Below are positions 1 to 9,803 of a stretch of DNA of 64,000 nucleotides, one piece after another. Within the stretch, counting starts at the first letter, position 1. Each line of letters opens with the position of its first letter. A program made the translations under genes and the position numbers. The stretch comes from Hydrogenophaga sp. (GTDB lineage: Bacteria; Pseudomonadota; Gammaproteobacteria; Burkholderiales; Burkholderiaceae_C). The notes beneath the pieces were generated by a model, which saw only the letters and a list, made by a program, of their open reading frames with translations, was not told where the DNA came from and made no database searches. Location of the stretch: contig NZ_JAHVAB010000081.1 of the NCBI RefSeq assembly GCF_019264445.1, positions 62,001 through 126,000 on the forward strand, given 5' to 3'.

Positions 1-776
1 TTGATGCCGTCCATGAGGGCGCGGTAGCTCGCGGCCAGACGCTGCACTTTCATGCCGGCAAAGGCCTTGGGGAACTGCCGCGCGATGGCGATGCGGTTCT
101 CCAGCAGGTAGCCCAGCCCCGACGGCGCCTGCGTGCGCTGGCCCACCACCCACCAGCGGCCATCGGGCCCCTGCGCGAGGTCAAAGCCCACGATGTGCAG
201 CCAGGTGTCGCCCGGCGGGCGCATGCCCTGCATGGAGCGAAGGTAGCCCGGGTGCCCCTGCACCAGTGCAGCCGGCAGCAGCGCGCGCTTGAGCAGCTCG
301 CGCTCGCCGTAGAGGTCGGCCATCATGGCGTTGAGCAAGCGGGTGCGCTGCAACACGCCGGTCTCGATCTGCGCCCAGTCTTGCGGGTCGATGAGTTTGG
401 GGAAGAGGTCGAGCGACCAGGGCCGCTCCAGGCCCGTGGAGGCGTCGGCGTAGACGTTGTAGGTGACGCCGTTGTCGCGGATCTGGCGATCGAGGTTGTC
501 GGCGCGGCGGTTCAGGTCGGCGAAGCCGTCGGCGCCGATGTGTTCGAAGAAGCTCGCCCAGGTGGGGGCGAGTTCGGTGGCATCGGGCTGACCGCCGGCT
601 CGCAGGTCGTCGCGGTGGCCCGCGTCGGCCGCCACCGACAGCGACAGCGCCCAGTCACAAGGTGAGTCCGGGCGCAGCGCGGCAAAGAGGGATTCGGTCG
701 GTTCGGGATTCACGGTCACCGAGTATGCCCGCTGGGGTGCGGACGCCTCGGGAGAGCGTGAGTCGCCTTGTTGCAT
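1..776 (-). CDS. Circularly permuted ATP-grasp family protein, N-terminal part (cut by window edge)
   Basis: This gene is missing from the ORF track because it runs off the left edge; I translated the minus strand by hand. About 258 residues are visible, with segments such as RQIRDNGVTYNVYAD, RTRLLNAMMADLYGE and GLGYLLENRIAIARQFP, typical of the circularly permuted type 2 ATP-grasp family (old DUF404/DUF407), predicted peptide-bond-forming ligases. The ATG at 776 follows an in-frame TGA two codons upstream, so the start cannot be earlier. It lies 40 bp after the DUF2126 transglutaminase gene and is probably cotranscribed with it. In relatives this position often holds an ATP-grasp/alpha-E fusion; whether that is true here lies outside the window. 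Substrate unknown. Confidence 0.85.
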   Translation of the reverse strand, partial: MQQGDSRSPEASAPQRAYSVTVNPEPTESLFAALRPDSPCDWALSLSVAADAGHRDDLRAGGQPDATELAPTWASFFEHIGADGFADLNRRADNLDRQIRDNGVTYNVYADASTGLERPWSLDLFPKLIDPQDWAQIETGVLQRTRLLNAMMADLYGERELLKRALLPAALVQGHPGYLRSMQGMRPPGDTWLHIVGFDLAQGPDGRWWVVGQRTQAPSGLGYLLENRIAIARQFPKAFAGMKVQRLAASYRALMDGI

Positions 777-816
777 CCTTCACACAGGGTTTGTCCCCGG
801 TTCTGTGCGGGCGCTT

Positions 817-3800
817 TCAGGTGCGCAGGTCGAGCGTGAACGGGAACTCGCGGCTGTGCACCGCGGGCGCCACCTCCATGCGGCCGGGCGTGTGGCCCAT
901 CTGGAAGAAGCGCGAGAGCCGGCGGCTTTCGGCTTCGTAGGCGTTGATGGGGAAGGTGTCGTAGTTGCGCCCGCCCGGGTGGGCGACGTGGTACTGGCAG
1001 CCGCCCATGGAGCGCTTGAGCCAGGTGTCGACGATGTCGAAGGTGAGTGGCGCGTGCGCGGGAATGGACGGGTGCAGCGCCGACGGCGGGCTCCAGGCTT
1101 TGTAGCGAACTCCCGCTACGAATTCGCCCACCGTGCCGGTGCTCTGCAGGGGCAGGGCGCGGCCGTTGCAGGTGATGACGTGGCGGCTGTCGTTGAAGCC
1201 GCTGACGCGCACCTCCACGCGTTCGAGCGACGAATCGACATAGCGCACGGTGCCGCCGGGCGCGCCTTCTTCGCCCATGACGTGCCAGGGCTCGAGCGCG
1301 CTGCGGATGGTGAGCTCGATGCCGCGGGCGGTGACCTCACCCACCAGCGGGAAGCGGAACTCGAAGTGCGGTTCGAACCACGACATGTCGAAGGGGTAGC
1401 CGAAGCTGGCCATGTCGGTGAGCACGTCCTCGAAGTCCATGCGCACAAAGGTGGGCAGGAGGAAGCGGTCGTGCAGCTCGGTGCCCCAGCGCGTGAGCTT
1501 GCCCTGCCAGGGTTCCTGCCAGAAGCGCGCGACCATGGCGCGCAGCAGCAGCTGCTGCGCAATGCTCATGCGTGCATGCGGCGGCATTTCAAACGCGCGC
1601 AGCTCCAGCAGGCCCAGGCGGCCGGTGGGGCCGTCGGGCGAGTACAGCTTGTCGATGCAGAACTCGCTGCGGTGCGTGTTGCCGGTGACGTCGATCAGGA
1701 TGTTGCGCAGCGTGCGGTCCACCATCCAGGGCGGCATGTCTTCGCCGTAGGTCTTGCGGTTCTTCTCGATCTGCGCCAGCGCGATGTCCAGCTCCACCAG
1801 CTGGTCGTTGCGCGCCTCGTCCACGCGCGGCGCCTGGCTCGTCGGGCCGATGAACAGACCGCTGAAGAGGTACGACAGCGAAGGGTGGTTGTGCCAGTAG
1901 GCCAGCAGGCTGCCCAGCAGCTCGGGCTTGCGCAGGAAGGGCGAGTCCGCCGGCGTGGCGCCACCCAGCACGAAGTGGTTGCCGCCACCGGTGCCGGTGT
2001 GGCGCCCGTCGGTCATGAACTTCTCGGCGCACAGGCGCGTCTGGTGGGCCGCACCGTAGAGAAATTCGGTGTGCTCCACCAATTCGCCCCAGTTGTGCGC
2101 GGGGTGGATGTTGACCTCGATCACGCCGGGGTCGGGCGTGACCTGCAGCATCTTCAGGCGCGGGTCGCGCGGCGGTGGGTAGCCTTCCAGCACGATGCCC
2201 ATACCCAGCTTTTCGGCGGTGGCTTCCACCGCGGCGAGCAGGTCGAGGTAGTCCTCCAGGTGCGCCATGGGCGGCATGAAGATGTAGAGGTGGTGGTTCT
2301 TGCCGCCGCCGGCTTTCTCGGCCTTGGGGCCGTTGGCGCGGTGCGGGTCGCGCGCCTCCACGCACAGCGCGGTGCGCGTGAGCCAGGCCGCCGACTCACC
2401 GCGCTGCGGGAAGCGCGCGGCCAGTGCCTGCGCAGGGGCCGCACCGGGGCCCGGCTGGCCCGGGCGCAGGCCTTCCACGGTTTCGCTGTCGGGGTCGAAG
2501 TCCATGCCTTGCAGCGACACGGTGCCGCCCTCGGCAAAGCCGCCACCCACCTGGTGTGGTGACACCTGGTGCTTCACCGCGGCGCCGCGCGGCAGCGGGT
2601 CGCGCGCGGAGTGCGGGTCTTGCTCGATGTGGTACGGGTAGTCGCCCGCCGACACCCAGGGCAGCGAGTCCAGCGGCAGACGGTAGCCCATGGGCGAATC
2701 GCCCGGAATGAGGTACATGCGCTCGTCGCGGAAGAACCACGGCCCGGTGGACCACACCGTGCCGGAGATGCGCGGGTAGCCGCTCTTGCCGTTGCTGGAG
2801 AGCGCGCCGTTCATGCCCGAGGCCTGCAGCGGCAGCACGTAGCCCACGGTGGATTCCAGGCCCTGGCCGAACACGCGGCGCAGGCGCGCGCGCTCCAGTT
2901 CGTCGTCGAGCTTGCTGTCGAACGGGTCCACGTTCACGGGCAGGCGGCGCTCGCGCCAGAGGTAGTACCAAGTGTCCTCGTAGCCCGGGGTGATGTACTG
3001 AGTGGACAGGCCGAGCTTGCGGGCGAGGGCCTGCGTGAAGCGGCGCGCGTCGTCGGCGGTGTAGTGGGCTTCGTCGCGCTCATCGGCCAGCAGGGCCGGG
3101 TTGCGCCAGATGGTCTCGCCATCGGCGCGCCAGAACATCGAGAGCGCCCAGCGCGGCAGCTGCTCGCCGGGGTACCACTTGCCCTGGCCCATGTGCACGA
3201 AGCCGCCGGCGCCGTATTCCTCGCGCAGCCGCCCGAGCAGCTCGGTGGCATAGCCGCGTTTGGTCGGGCCCAGGGCGTCGGTGTTCCATTCGCCGGCGTC
3301 GCGGTCGCTGGTGGCCACGAAGGTGGGTTCGCCGCCCATGGTCAGGCGCACGTCGTGCTGCACGAGGTCGGCGTCCACCTTGTCGCCCAGGGCCAGCACG
3401 CCGGCCCACTGTTCGTCGGTGTAGGGGCTGGTCACGCGCGGCGATTCGTAGACGCGCGTCACGCTCATGTGGTGGCTGAACTCCACCTCGCATTTGTCCA
3501 TGGCGCCTTCGACCGGTGCGGCGCTGGAGGGCTGCGGTGTGCAGGCCAGCGGCACGTGGCCTTCGCCAGCGAGCAGGCCGGAGGTGGGGTCCAGGCCGAT
3601 CCAGCCGGCGCCGGGCAAGAACACCTCGCACCACGCGTGCAGGTCGGTGAAATCTTTCTCGGGACCGTTGGGGCCATCGACCGATTTCACATCGGCCGTG
3701 AGCTGAATGAGATAGCCCGAAACGAAGCGGGCGGCCAGGCCCATGTGGCGCAGGATCTGCACCAGCAGCCAGCCGCTGTCGCGGCACGAGCCGCTGCCCA

Positions 3801-4323
3801 GCTTGAGCGTTTCTTCAGGCGTCTGCACGCCGGGCTCCATGCGGATGGTGTACGCAATGTCGCGCTGCAGGCGCTGGTTGATATCGACCAGGAAGTCGAT
3901 GGTGCGGCGTTCGGTGCGGTCCACTTCGTCCACGTACTTCTTGAGCAAGGGCGTGAGCGGTGCGGTGGCCAGGTAGGGCGCGAGTTCCTGCTTTTGCGCG
4001 TCGTCGTACTTGAACGGGAAGTTCTCGGCCGAAGGTTCGAGGAAGAAGTCGAACGGGTTGTAGACCGCCATTTCCACCACGAGGTCGATGGTGACCTTGA
4101 ACTCGGTGGTGGGCTCGGGGAACACCAGGCGTGCCTGGTAGTTGGCAAACGGGTCTTGCTGCCAGTTGATGAAGTGGCCGCCGGGCTCGATGCGCTGCGA
4201 ATACGAGAGCACCTTGGTGCGGCTGTGCGGCGCGGGCCGCAGCCTGACCACCTGAGGACCCAGCTTGACCAGGCGGTCGTACCGATAATGGGTGATGTGG
4301 CTCAGGGCGACGTGGATGGCCAT
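817..4323 (-). CDS. Transglutaminase-like / DUF2126 protein
   Basis: A 1168-aa two-part protein. Residues about 1-270 form a bacterial transglutaminase-like N-terminal region plus the papain-like core, with a complete apparent triad: Cys180 (GSGSCRDSGW), His229 (DLHAWCEVF) and Asp245 (GLDPTSG). The remainder, about 290-1168, matches the large DUF2126 domain, rich in conserved Trp/His/Glu segments. The family is consistently linked with circularly permuted ATP-grasp and alpha-E proteins and predicted to cut or crosslink small peptides; no activity is established to my knowledge. The ATG at 4323 matches the expected N-terminus (MAIHVALSHITHYRYDR). It heads a cluster with the ATP-grasp gene at 1-776 and is divergent from comEC across about 137 bp. 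Confidence 0.92.
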   Translation of the reverse strand: MAIHVALSHITHYRYDRLVKLGPQVVRLRPAPHSRTKVLSYSQRIEPGGHFINWQQDPFANYQARLVFPEPTTEFKVTIDLVVEMAVYNPFDFFLEPSAENFPFKYDDAQKQELAPYLATAPLTPLLKKYVDEVDRTERRTIDFLVDINQRLQRDIAYTIRMEPGVQTPEETLKLGSGSCRDSGWLLVQILRHMGLAARFVSGYLIQLTADVKSVDGPNGPEKDFTDLHAWCEVFLPGAGWIGLDPTSGLLAGEGHVPLACTPQPSSAAPVEGAMDKCEVEFSHHMSVTRVYESPRVTSPYTDEQWAGVLALGDKVDADLVQHDVRLTMGGEPTFVATSDRDAGEWNTDALGPTKRGYATELLGRLREEYGAGGFVHMGQGKWYPGEQLPRWALSMFWRADGETIWRNPALLADERDEAHYTADDARRFTQALARKLGLSTQYITPGYEDTWYYLWRERRLPVNVDPFDSKLDDELERARLRRVFGQGLESTVGYVLPLQASGMNGALSSNGKSGYPRISGTVWSTGPWFFRDERMYLIPGDSPMGYRLPLDSLPWVSAGDYPYHIEQDPHSARDPLPRGAAVKHQVSPHQVGGGFAEGGTVSLQGMDFDPDSETVEGLRPGQPGPGAAPAQALAARFPQRGESAAWLTRTALCVEARDPHRANGPKAEKAGGGKNHHLYIFMPPMAHLEDYLDLLAAVEATAEKLGMGIVLEGYPPPRDPRLKMLQVTPDPGVIEVNIHPAHNWGELVEHTEFLYGAAHQTRLCAEKFMTDGRHTGTGGGNHFVLGGATPADSPFLRKPELLGSLLAYWHNHPSLSYLFSGLFIGPTSQAPRVDEARNDQLVELDIALAQIEKNRKTYGEDMPPWMVDRTLRNILIDVTGNTHRSEFCIDKLYSPDGPTGRLGLLELRAFEMPPHARMSIAQQLLLRAMVARFWQEPWQGKLTRWGTELHDRFLLPTFVRMDFEDVLTDMASFGYPFDMSWFEPHFEFRFPLVGEVTARGIELTIRSALEPWHVMGEEGAPGGTVRYVDSSLERVEVRVSGFNDSRHVITCNGRALPLQSTGTVGEFVAGVRYKAWSPPSALHPSIPAHAPLTFDIVDTWLKRSMGGCQYHVAHPGGRNYDTFPINAYEAESRRLSRFFQMGHTPGRMEVAPAVHSREFPFTLDLRT

Positions 4324-4460
4324 ACGAGAGACTTTCCAGGGAGGAATAAAACAATGGGTCCGCGGGCAACTCTTTTGCCGTCGCGGCTTGCAGCCATGCT
4401 AGCAAGTCTTGCGCCACGGCCTGATGACACTTCCGTCTGGCCTTGGCGCGCGACCTGATC

Positions 4461-6914
4461 ATGCGCCATTGGGGTTTTGCGGCGCTGCTGGGTTGGGTGT
4501 GTGGCGTGGCCTTGCAGCTGCAGCAGGCCTATCTGTCGCCCATGGCGCTCTACGGCGCCGCGCTGGCCACCGGCCTGTGTGCCTTGGTGTGCATGCGGCG
4601 GTTGCGGCGGCCATGGCCCGCGCTGGGCGTGGCGCTGCTGGCGGGCGTGTTGCTGGGCTGGGGGCTGACCGGCGCGCGCGCCGTGCACTTTGCCGCCGAC
4701 GCGCTCGACCCGAACCTGCAGGGCGTGGATATCGAGGTCACAGGCCGCATTGCCTCGCTGCCGCAGCGCAGCGCGCAGGGCGAGCGCTTTGATGTCGTGG
4801 TGGAGGCTGCCCGCCGCTCGGGCGACACCGTGCGCCTCCCGCCGCGCTTGCAGTTGGGCTGGTACGCCGGGGCCAGCGCAGAGCCTCAAGGGTCGCTGTG
4901 GAGCCTGTCGCAGGAAAGCCCGGGCCTGCGTGCGGGCGACCGCTGGCGTTTCACGGTGCGCCTGCGCAGCCCGCACGGCAACCTGAACCCCCACGGGTTT
5001 GACCGCGAACGCTGGCTCTGGGAGCAAGGCATCCAGGCCACCGGCTATGTGCGCAGCGGCCCGCGCGACCCGGCGCCGCAGCGGCTGGGGGCAACCTGGT
5101 GGCACCCGCTGGACCGCCTGCGACAGGCCGTGGCCGAGCGCATCGAAGCGCGCGTGGCGTCTGACCCGCGCAGCGCGGGCGTGCTGGCCGCGCTGGTGGT
5201 GGGCGATCAGTCGGCCATCGACCGTGCCGACTGGGACCTCTTTCGCAACACCGGTGTGGCGCACTTGATGAGCATTTCGGGCTTGCATGTGACGCTGTTT
5301 GCGTGGCTGGCCACGGCGCTGGTGGGTGCGCTGTGGCGCCGGCTGGCGCACGTCTGGCCGCAGGCCGTGCTGGCGCTGCCGGCCCCTTGGGCGGCTGGCC
5401 TGGGCGGTGTGGCGCTGGCCATGGCCTATGCGCTGTTTTCGGGCTGGGGCGTGCCGGCCCAGCGCACGGTGCTCATGCTGGCCGTGGTGGTGGCGCTGCG
5501 GCTGTCGGTGCGGCAATGGCCCTGGCCCGGTGTGTGGTTGCTGGCCATGGCGGCGGTGGTGCTGCTCGATCCCTGGGCGCTGCTGCAGGCGGGCTTCTGG
5601 CTCAGCTTCGTGGCGGTGGGCATTCTGTTTGCCACCGACCCGGGCCGCCGCTCTACAGATGCCGGCGCGCAACGCCCGCCCTGGCTGCGGCGGGGTGTGC
5701 AGGCGCTGGCGGGTTTGTTGCGCGAGCAAGGCGTGGTGACGGTGGCGCTCACGCCCCTCACGCTGTTGCTGTTTGGCCAGTTCTCGGTGGTGGGGCTGCT
5801 GGCCAACCTGGCAGCCATTCCGTGGGTCACGTTGCTGGTGACGCCGCTGGCGCTGCTGGGCGTGATCGTGCCGCCGCTCTGGGACGTGGCGGCCTGGGCC
5901 GTGCAGGCGCTGGCGCTGGCCTTGCAATGGCTGGGCGCGTGGCCCGGGGCCACGCTGTTCCGGCCTGCAGCGCCCTGGCCGCTGGCGCTGGCGGCCGTGC
6001 TGGGCGGCGCGCTGCTGGTGCTGCGCATGCCCTGGGCGGTGCGGCTCTCGGGAGCCCTGCTGTTGTGGCCCGCACTGCTGTACGCGCCGCCGCGCCCGGC
6101 GCCAGGCGAGTTCGAGCTGATGGCGCTGGACGTGGGTCAGGGCAGTGCGGTCCTGCTGCGCACCGCCACCCACAGCCTTCTGTACGACACCGGACCGCGC
6201 TACGGCCCGCAACCCGACGCGGCCGATGCCGGTGACCGCGTGGTGTTGCCGCTGTTGCGCGCCCTCGGGGAACGGCTGGATGCCGTGGTGGTGAGCCACC
6301 GCGACAGCGACCACGCCGGAGGCGCGGCGGCCGTGCAGGCGGCGCAGCCGCAGGCGCGCTGGTTGTCCTCGTTTGACGCCCAGGCCGAACGCCGCTGCGT
6401 GGCAGGCCAGCGCTGGCAGTGGGATGGGGTGGACTTCGAGGTGTTGCACCCGCAACCTGGGGACTACGCCGAGGACGGCTCCGGCCGGCTTTCCAGCAAC
6501 GCCATGTCCTGCGTGCTGCGGGTGAGCAATGGCTCACAGAGCGCCTGGCTTGCCGGCGACCTCGATGCCGCGCACGAGGTGCGGCTGGCCATGGCCCGGC
6601 CCGAGCTGCGGGCCACGGTCATGCTCGCGCCCCACCACGGCAGCCTCACATCGAGCAGCCCGTTGCTGCTCAACACGCTGCAGCCGCGCTGGGTGCTGGT
6701 GCAGTCGGGCTACCGCAACCGCTTTGGCCACCCGGCGCCAGCCGTGCTGGAGCGGTATGTGCAGCGCGGCATTCCGTGGCGCAACTCGCCCGAATGCGGG
6801 GCGGCCACCTGGCGCAGCGAAGCACCCGATGCCGTGGTGTGCCAGCGTGAAGTGGGCCGCCGCTATTGGCACCGCTCGCTGCAGGCCGGCAAGGAGCGTG
6901 CGCAACAGCCCTAG
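4461..6914 (+). CDS. comEC: ComEC/Rec2-type DNA uptake channel protein
   Basis: A polytopic inner-membrane protein of 817 aa in the size range of ComEC. Order: N-terminal helices and DUF4131-like soluble region (about 1-200), competence domain with many hydrophobic segments (about 205-540, beginning near GLHVTLFAWLATALVG), and a C-terminal metallo-beta-lactamase-like domain (from about 550) with LDVGQGSAVLL, the metal-site motif HRDSDHAGG (about 612) and APHHGS. It imports one DNA strand in natural transformation. The track starts at a TTG (4443); I prefer the ATG 18 bp later, but cannot exclude the TTG. Its stop overlaps the stop of the next, convergent gene by 4 bp. Confidence 0.93.
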   Translation: MRHWGFAALLGWVCGVALQLQQAYLSPMALYGAALATGLCALVCMRRLRRPWPALGVALLAGVLLGWGLTGARAVHFAADALDPNLQGVDIEVTGRIASLPQRSAQGERFDVVVEAARRSGDTVRLPPRLQLGWYAGASAEPQGSLWSLSQESPGLRAGDRWRFTVRLRSPHGNLNPHGFDRERWLWEQGIQATGYVRSGPRDPAPQRLGATWWHPLDRLRQAVAERIEARVASDPRSAGVLAALVVGDQSAIDRADWDLFRNTGVAHLMSISGLHVTLFAWLATALVGALWRRLAHVWPQAVLALPAPWAAGLGGVALAMAYALFSGWGVPAQRTVLMLAVVVALRLSVRQWPWPGVWLLAMAAVVLLDPWALLQAGFWLSFVAVGILFATDPGRRSTDAGAQRPPWLRRGVQALAGLLREQGVVTVALTPLTLLLFGQFSVVGLLANLAAIPWVTLLVTPLALLGVIVPPLWDVAAWAVQALALALQWLGAWPGATLFRPAAPWPLALAAVLGGALLVLRMPWAVRLSGALLLWPALLYAPPRPAPGEFELMALDVGQGSAVLLRTATHSLLYDTGPRYGPQPDAADAGDRVVLPLLRALGERLDAVVVSHRDSDHAGGAAAVQAAQPQARWLSSFDAQAERRCVAGQRWQWDGVDFEVLHPQPGDYAEDGSGRLSSNAMSCVLRVSNGSQSAWLAGDLDAAHEVRLAMARPELRATVMLAPHHGSLTSSSPLLLNTLQPRWVLVQSGYRNRFGHPAPAVLERYVQRGIPWRNSPECGAATWRSEAPDAVVCQREVGRRYWHRSLQAGKERAQQP

Positions 6915-8251
6915 ATGCGCATGCCGGCTATGCCAGCCGGATCCACGCGCAGGATCTGGTGCGAGCGACGAGAGGGATCGAAGTGCGATGCGAAATCGTC
7001 GAGCACGTGGTCCTCCCATTGCTCGCGCTTGGCTCGCACGACATTGTCGCCATAGGCATCCTCGAGCTTGAGGCCGGCGTATGCCACGCTCGTCATTAGC
7101 GCGCCTGAAACCAACGTGCCCAGGAAGTCACGACGCTTGAGTTGTGATTTCAGATGGACCTGAAGGTCTTCTCGGTTATGTGCTCGGCTGCTCAGCAGGG
7201 CACTGACACTGGCTGAAAGTGCGGTGCCGATCACCAGGCTGCCTGCTAGTCGGTAGGAATCCATGTTCTCCGGTTGTGTCTCGCCAGCCACTGCATAGAT
7301 TTCATCCTCATATCGACGCGCCACGCGCCGCAGTTCATCGAGGTCCACTGGTCCAGAGCGTGACAACAGAGCGAGGTAACCCAGGCGCTGGCGGTTGAGC
7401 GTGGAGTCTTGCTGTGCAAGCACAGCCAGCAGACGATCAAGGTGGCGCATCAACATGTCGGCGCAGATTTTCGGAAAAATGCCTTCATGGGAAATAGGTT
7501 GCTGGCGGCTGGCCTCGTGGACCACGGGTACAGCCAAGTCGTGTGGCGTCGTTTCAAAGCCAGTCTCGACGTGCAGTTGGGCGAGGTTGTTGACCTTTGA
7601 AATAGCCGCGGCCCGGATCAACTGGCGCTCGCGGTTTGCCAGGGCCATCAGCGCATGCACGGCGTGTGGTTCTTTGGGAAAAGTCAGTTGCAGCGCCGCT
7701 TCCCAGGCGGCCCTTGCAGTCCACTGCTTTCCCTGGTTGCCTTTGCGGTAACGGTACTCGTATTGCTGCGAGAAGTCAGTGGGCAGGCGCAGGGCCGAGG
7801 TGCTCAAAGTCGCGTGGGCCATATCAAGGGTTGCCACAGAGCGCAGTCGGCTGTATGTCAGTTCGTCGACGTGGTCTGGCGGGTACTGAACGAAGGCGTT
7901 CGCGGCTACGCATGCACTTTGCAGATCAACAAGGTACTGTTGACCTTGTGGCGTCTGCGGCGGACCGGCGTGTTGCAAGGCCCGCCGCTCCAGGGCGTAT
8001 GCCTGCATGTCGCCGTGGCGGGTGGCCACGCGGATGAGACCGGCCCGTATCGCAGGGAGAAAGACTGAACGCGCACGACCGGGGTGGCGTGCCTCCTCTG
8101 AAGCCAGCACGAAACCTTCCTCGACCAGCAGTCGCTCGCGGCAAAAGAGCAACCGGTGCAGGATGGCTTTGTGTCCGGTCGCACCTTTGCTCCCCGTGCC
8201 TCCAAACGGGTACTGAATGGATTTGTCGTCGAGCGTTCCGAGGTAGAGCAT
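6911..8251 (-). CDS. Unrecognised 446-aa protein with C-terminal hydrophobic segments
   Basis: I do not recognise this family. The frame is open for 446 codons with an ATG preceded by GGAG. The first 330 residues look soluble, with charged helical stretches (ERRALQHAG, NRERQLIRAA). Near 330-360 is a hydrophobic run (LAGSLVIGTALSASVSALL), then at about 374-400 a segment with twin arginines and a hydrophobic stretch, KRRDFLGTLVSGALMTSVAYA, which looks like a Tat signal but is internal. The C-terminal 45 residues are charged. Base composition looks less GC-rich than both neighbours, which suggests a more recent acquisition. It converges on comEC (4-bp overlap) and is divergent from the ATP-grasp gene, so it is probably monocistronic. 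Confidence 0.75.
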   Translation of the reverse strand: MLYLGTLDDKSIQYPFGGTGSKGATGHKAILHRLLFCRERLLVEEGFVLASEEARHPGRARSVFLPAIRAGLIRVATRHGDMQAYALERRALQHAGPPQTPQGQQYLVDLQSACVAANAFVQYPPDHVDELTYSRLRSVATLDMAHATLSTSALRLPTDFSQQYEYRYRKGNQGKQWTARAAWEAALQLTFPKEPHAVHALMALANRERQLIRAAAISKVNNLAQLHVETGFETTPHDLAVPVVHEASRQQPISHEGIFPKICADMLMRHLDRLLAVLAQQDSTLNRQRLGYLALLSRSGPVDLDELRRVARRYEDEIYAVAGETQPENMDSYRLAGSLVIGTALSASVSALLSSRAHNREDLQVHLKSQLKRRDFLGTLVSGALMTSVAYAGLKLEDAYGDNVVRAKREQWEDHVLDDFASHFDPSRRSHQILRVDPAGIAGMRI

Positions 8252-8353
8252 GGGGTCTCCCTATAGACAAATTCTCGCCGGCCCCAAATTTGCCGGGCAT
8301 GCTCGAAAACCCTGGCCCGGTCCTTGCTATGCTGTCTTCAGGAGAAAAAGCCC

Positions 8354-9793
8354 ATGAGCAGACCGATGTTTGACGAAATGAATGCCTCGCCCAGCGAGGT
8401 CCGGGCCCACTATCAAAACTACGCCAACTGGCTGGCCCAGCAGCCCGAAGACGTGATGGCGGCCCGGCGGGAGGAGGCGGAAATGATCTTCCGCCGTGTC
8501 GGCATCACCTTCGCGGTGTACGGCGCCAAAGACGAGGACGGCTCCGGCACCGAGCGCCTCATTCCCTTCGACCTGATTCCCCGCGTCATTCCTGCCCACG
8601 AGTGGCAGAGCATGGAAGAAGGCCTGGTGCAGCGCGTGACCGCGCTCAACCGCTTCATCCACGACGTGTATCACGACCAGGAAATCATCAAGGCCGGCAT
8701 CGTGCCCGCCGAGCAGATCTTCCAGAACGCGCAGTTCCGCCCCGAAATGATGGGCGTGGACGTGCCGCACAACATCTATTCGCACATCTCCGGCATCGAT
8801 ATCGTGCGCGCGCCCAACGCCGACGGCGTGGGTGAGTACTACGTCCTCGAAGACAACCTGCGGGTGCCCAGCGGCGTGAGCTACATGCTCGAAGACCGCA
8901 AGATGATGATGCGGCTTTTCCCCGAACTCTTCGGCCAGAACCGCGTGGCGCCCGTGGCGCATTACCCCGACCTGCTGCTCGAAACCCTGCGCGCCAGCAG
9001 CCCGGCCACCACCGCCGAGCCCACCGTGGTGGTGCTCACGCCCGGCATGTACAACAGCGCGTACTTCGAACACGCGTTCCTCGCGCAGCAGATGGGCATC
9101 GAGCTGGTGGAGGGGCAAGACCTCTTCGTGAAGGACAACTTCGTCTACATGCGCACCACGCGCGGCCCCAAGCGCGTGGACGTGATCTACCGCCGGGTGG
9201 ACGACGATTTCCTCGACCCTTCGGTGTTCCGTCCGACGTCCACCCTGGGCTGCGAAGGCCTGCTGGGCGTCTACCGCAGCGGCAACGTGGCGATCTGCAA
9301 CGCGGTGGGCACCGGTGTGGCCGACGACAAGTCGATCTACCCCTACGTGCCCAAGATGATCGAGTTCTACCTCGGGCAAAAGCCGATCCTCAACAACGTG
9401 CCGACCTTCATGGGCCGCGAGCCCGAAGACCTGAAGTACATGCTGGCCAACATGAAGGACCTGGTGGTCAAGGAAGTGCATGGCGCAGGCGGCTACGGCA
9501 TGCTGGTCGGCCCTGCCTCCACGCAGGCCGAGATCGAGGACTTCCGCAAGGCCGTGGCGGCCAACCCCACGGGCTACATCGCGCAGCCCACGCTCTCGCT
9601 CTCCACCTGCCCCACCTATGTGCAAAGCGGCGTGGCGCCGCGCCACATTGACCTGCGGCCCTTCGTGCTCAGCGGCAAGACGGTGCAGATGGTGCCCGGC
9701 GGCCTGACGCGTGTGGCCCTCAAGGAGGGCTCGCTGGTCGTCAACTCGTCACAGGGTGGCGGTACAAAAGACACGTGGATTCTGGAAGACTGA
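8354..9793 (+). CDS. Circularly permuted ATP-grasp type 2 protein (DUF404/DUF407)
   Basis: 479 aa, full length for the stand-alone form of this predicted peptide ligase. Recognisable segments include GITFAVYG, IPRVIPAHEWQ, RPEMMGVDVPHN, YYVLEDNLRVPSGVSYMLE, the nucleotide-binding-like KEVHGAGGYGMLVGP and DLRPFVL. The ATG at 8354 follows AGGAG by a proper spacing; the track start at 8324 lies upstream of that ribosome-binding site. The alpha-E gene starts 10 bp downstream, so the two form an operon. It is a paralogue of the gene at the left window edge. The product is unknown; the prediction of peptide synthesis is comparative-genomic inference. Confidence 0.92.
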   Translation: MSRPMFDEMNASPSEVRAHYQNYANWLAQQPEDVMAARREEAEMIFRRVGITFAVYGAKDEDGSGTERLIPFDLIPRVIPAHEWQSMEEGLVQRVTALNRFIHDVYHDQEIIKAGIVPAEQIFQNAQFRPEMMGVDVPHNIYSHISGIDIVRAPNADGVGEYYVLEDNLRVPSGVSYMLEDRKMMMRLFPELFGQNRVAPVAHYPDLLLETLRASSPATTAEPTVVVLTPGMYNSAYFEHAFLAQQMGIELVEGQDLFVKDNFVYMRTTRGPKRVDVIYRRVDDDFLDPSVFRPTSTLGCEGLLGVYRSGNVAICNAVGTGVADDKSIYPYVPKMIEFYLGQKPILNNVPTFMGREPEDLKYMLANMKDLVVKEVHGAGGYGMLVGPASTQAEIEDFRKAVAANPTGYIAQPTLSLSTCPTYVQSGVAPRHIDLRPFVLSGKTVQMVPGGLTRVALKEGSLVVNSSQGGGTKDTWILED

Positions 9794-9803
9794 GGGACAC
9801 AAC

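Noticed and set aside
2569-4458. 629-aa plus-strand ORF opposite the DUF2126 gene, with similar long plus-strand ORFs at 805-2562 and 59551-61863
   Set aside because: These are antisense shadows produced by high GC third positions; their translations are rich in His, Arg, Ala and Gly, with no recognisable motif, and the opposite strand encodes clear families.
4302-6455. 717-aa minus-strand ORF across comEC
   Set aside because: Low-complexity His/Gln/Arg/Ala composition and complete overlap with a recognisable comEC frame.
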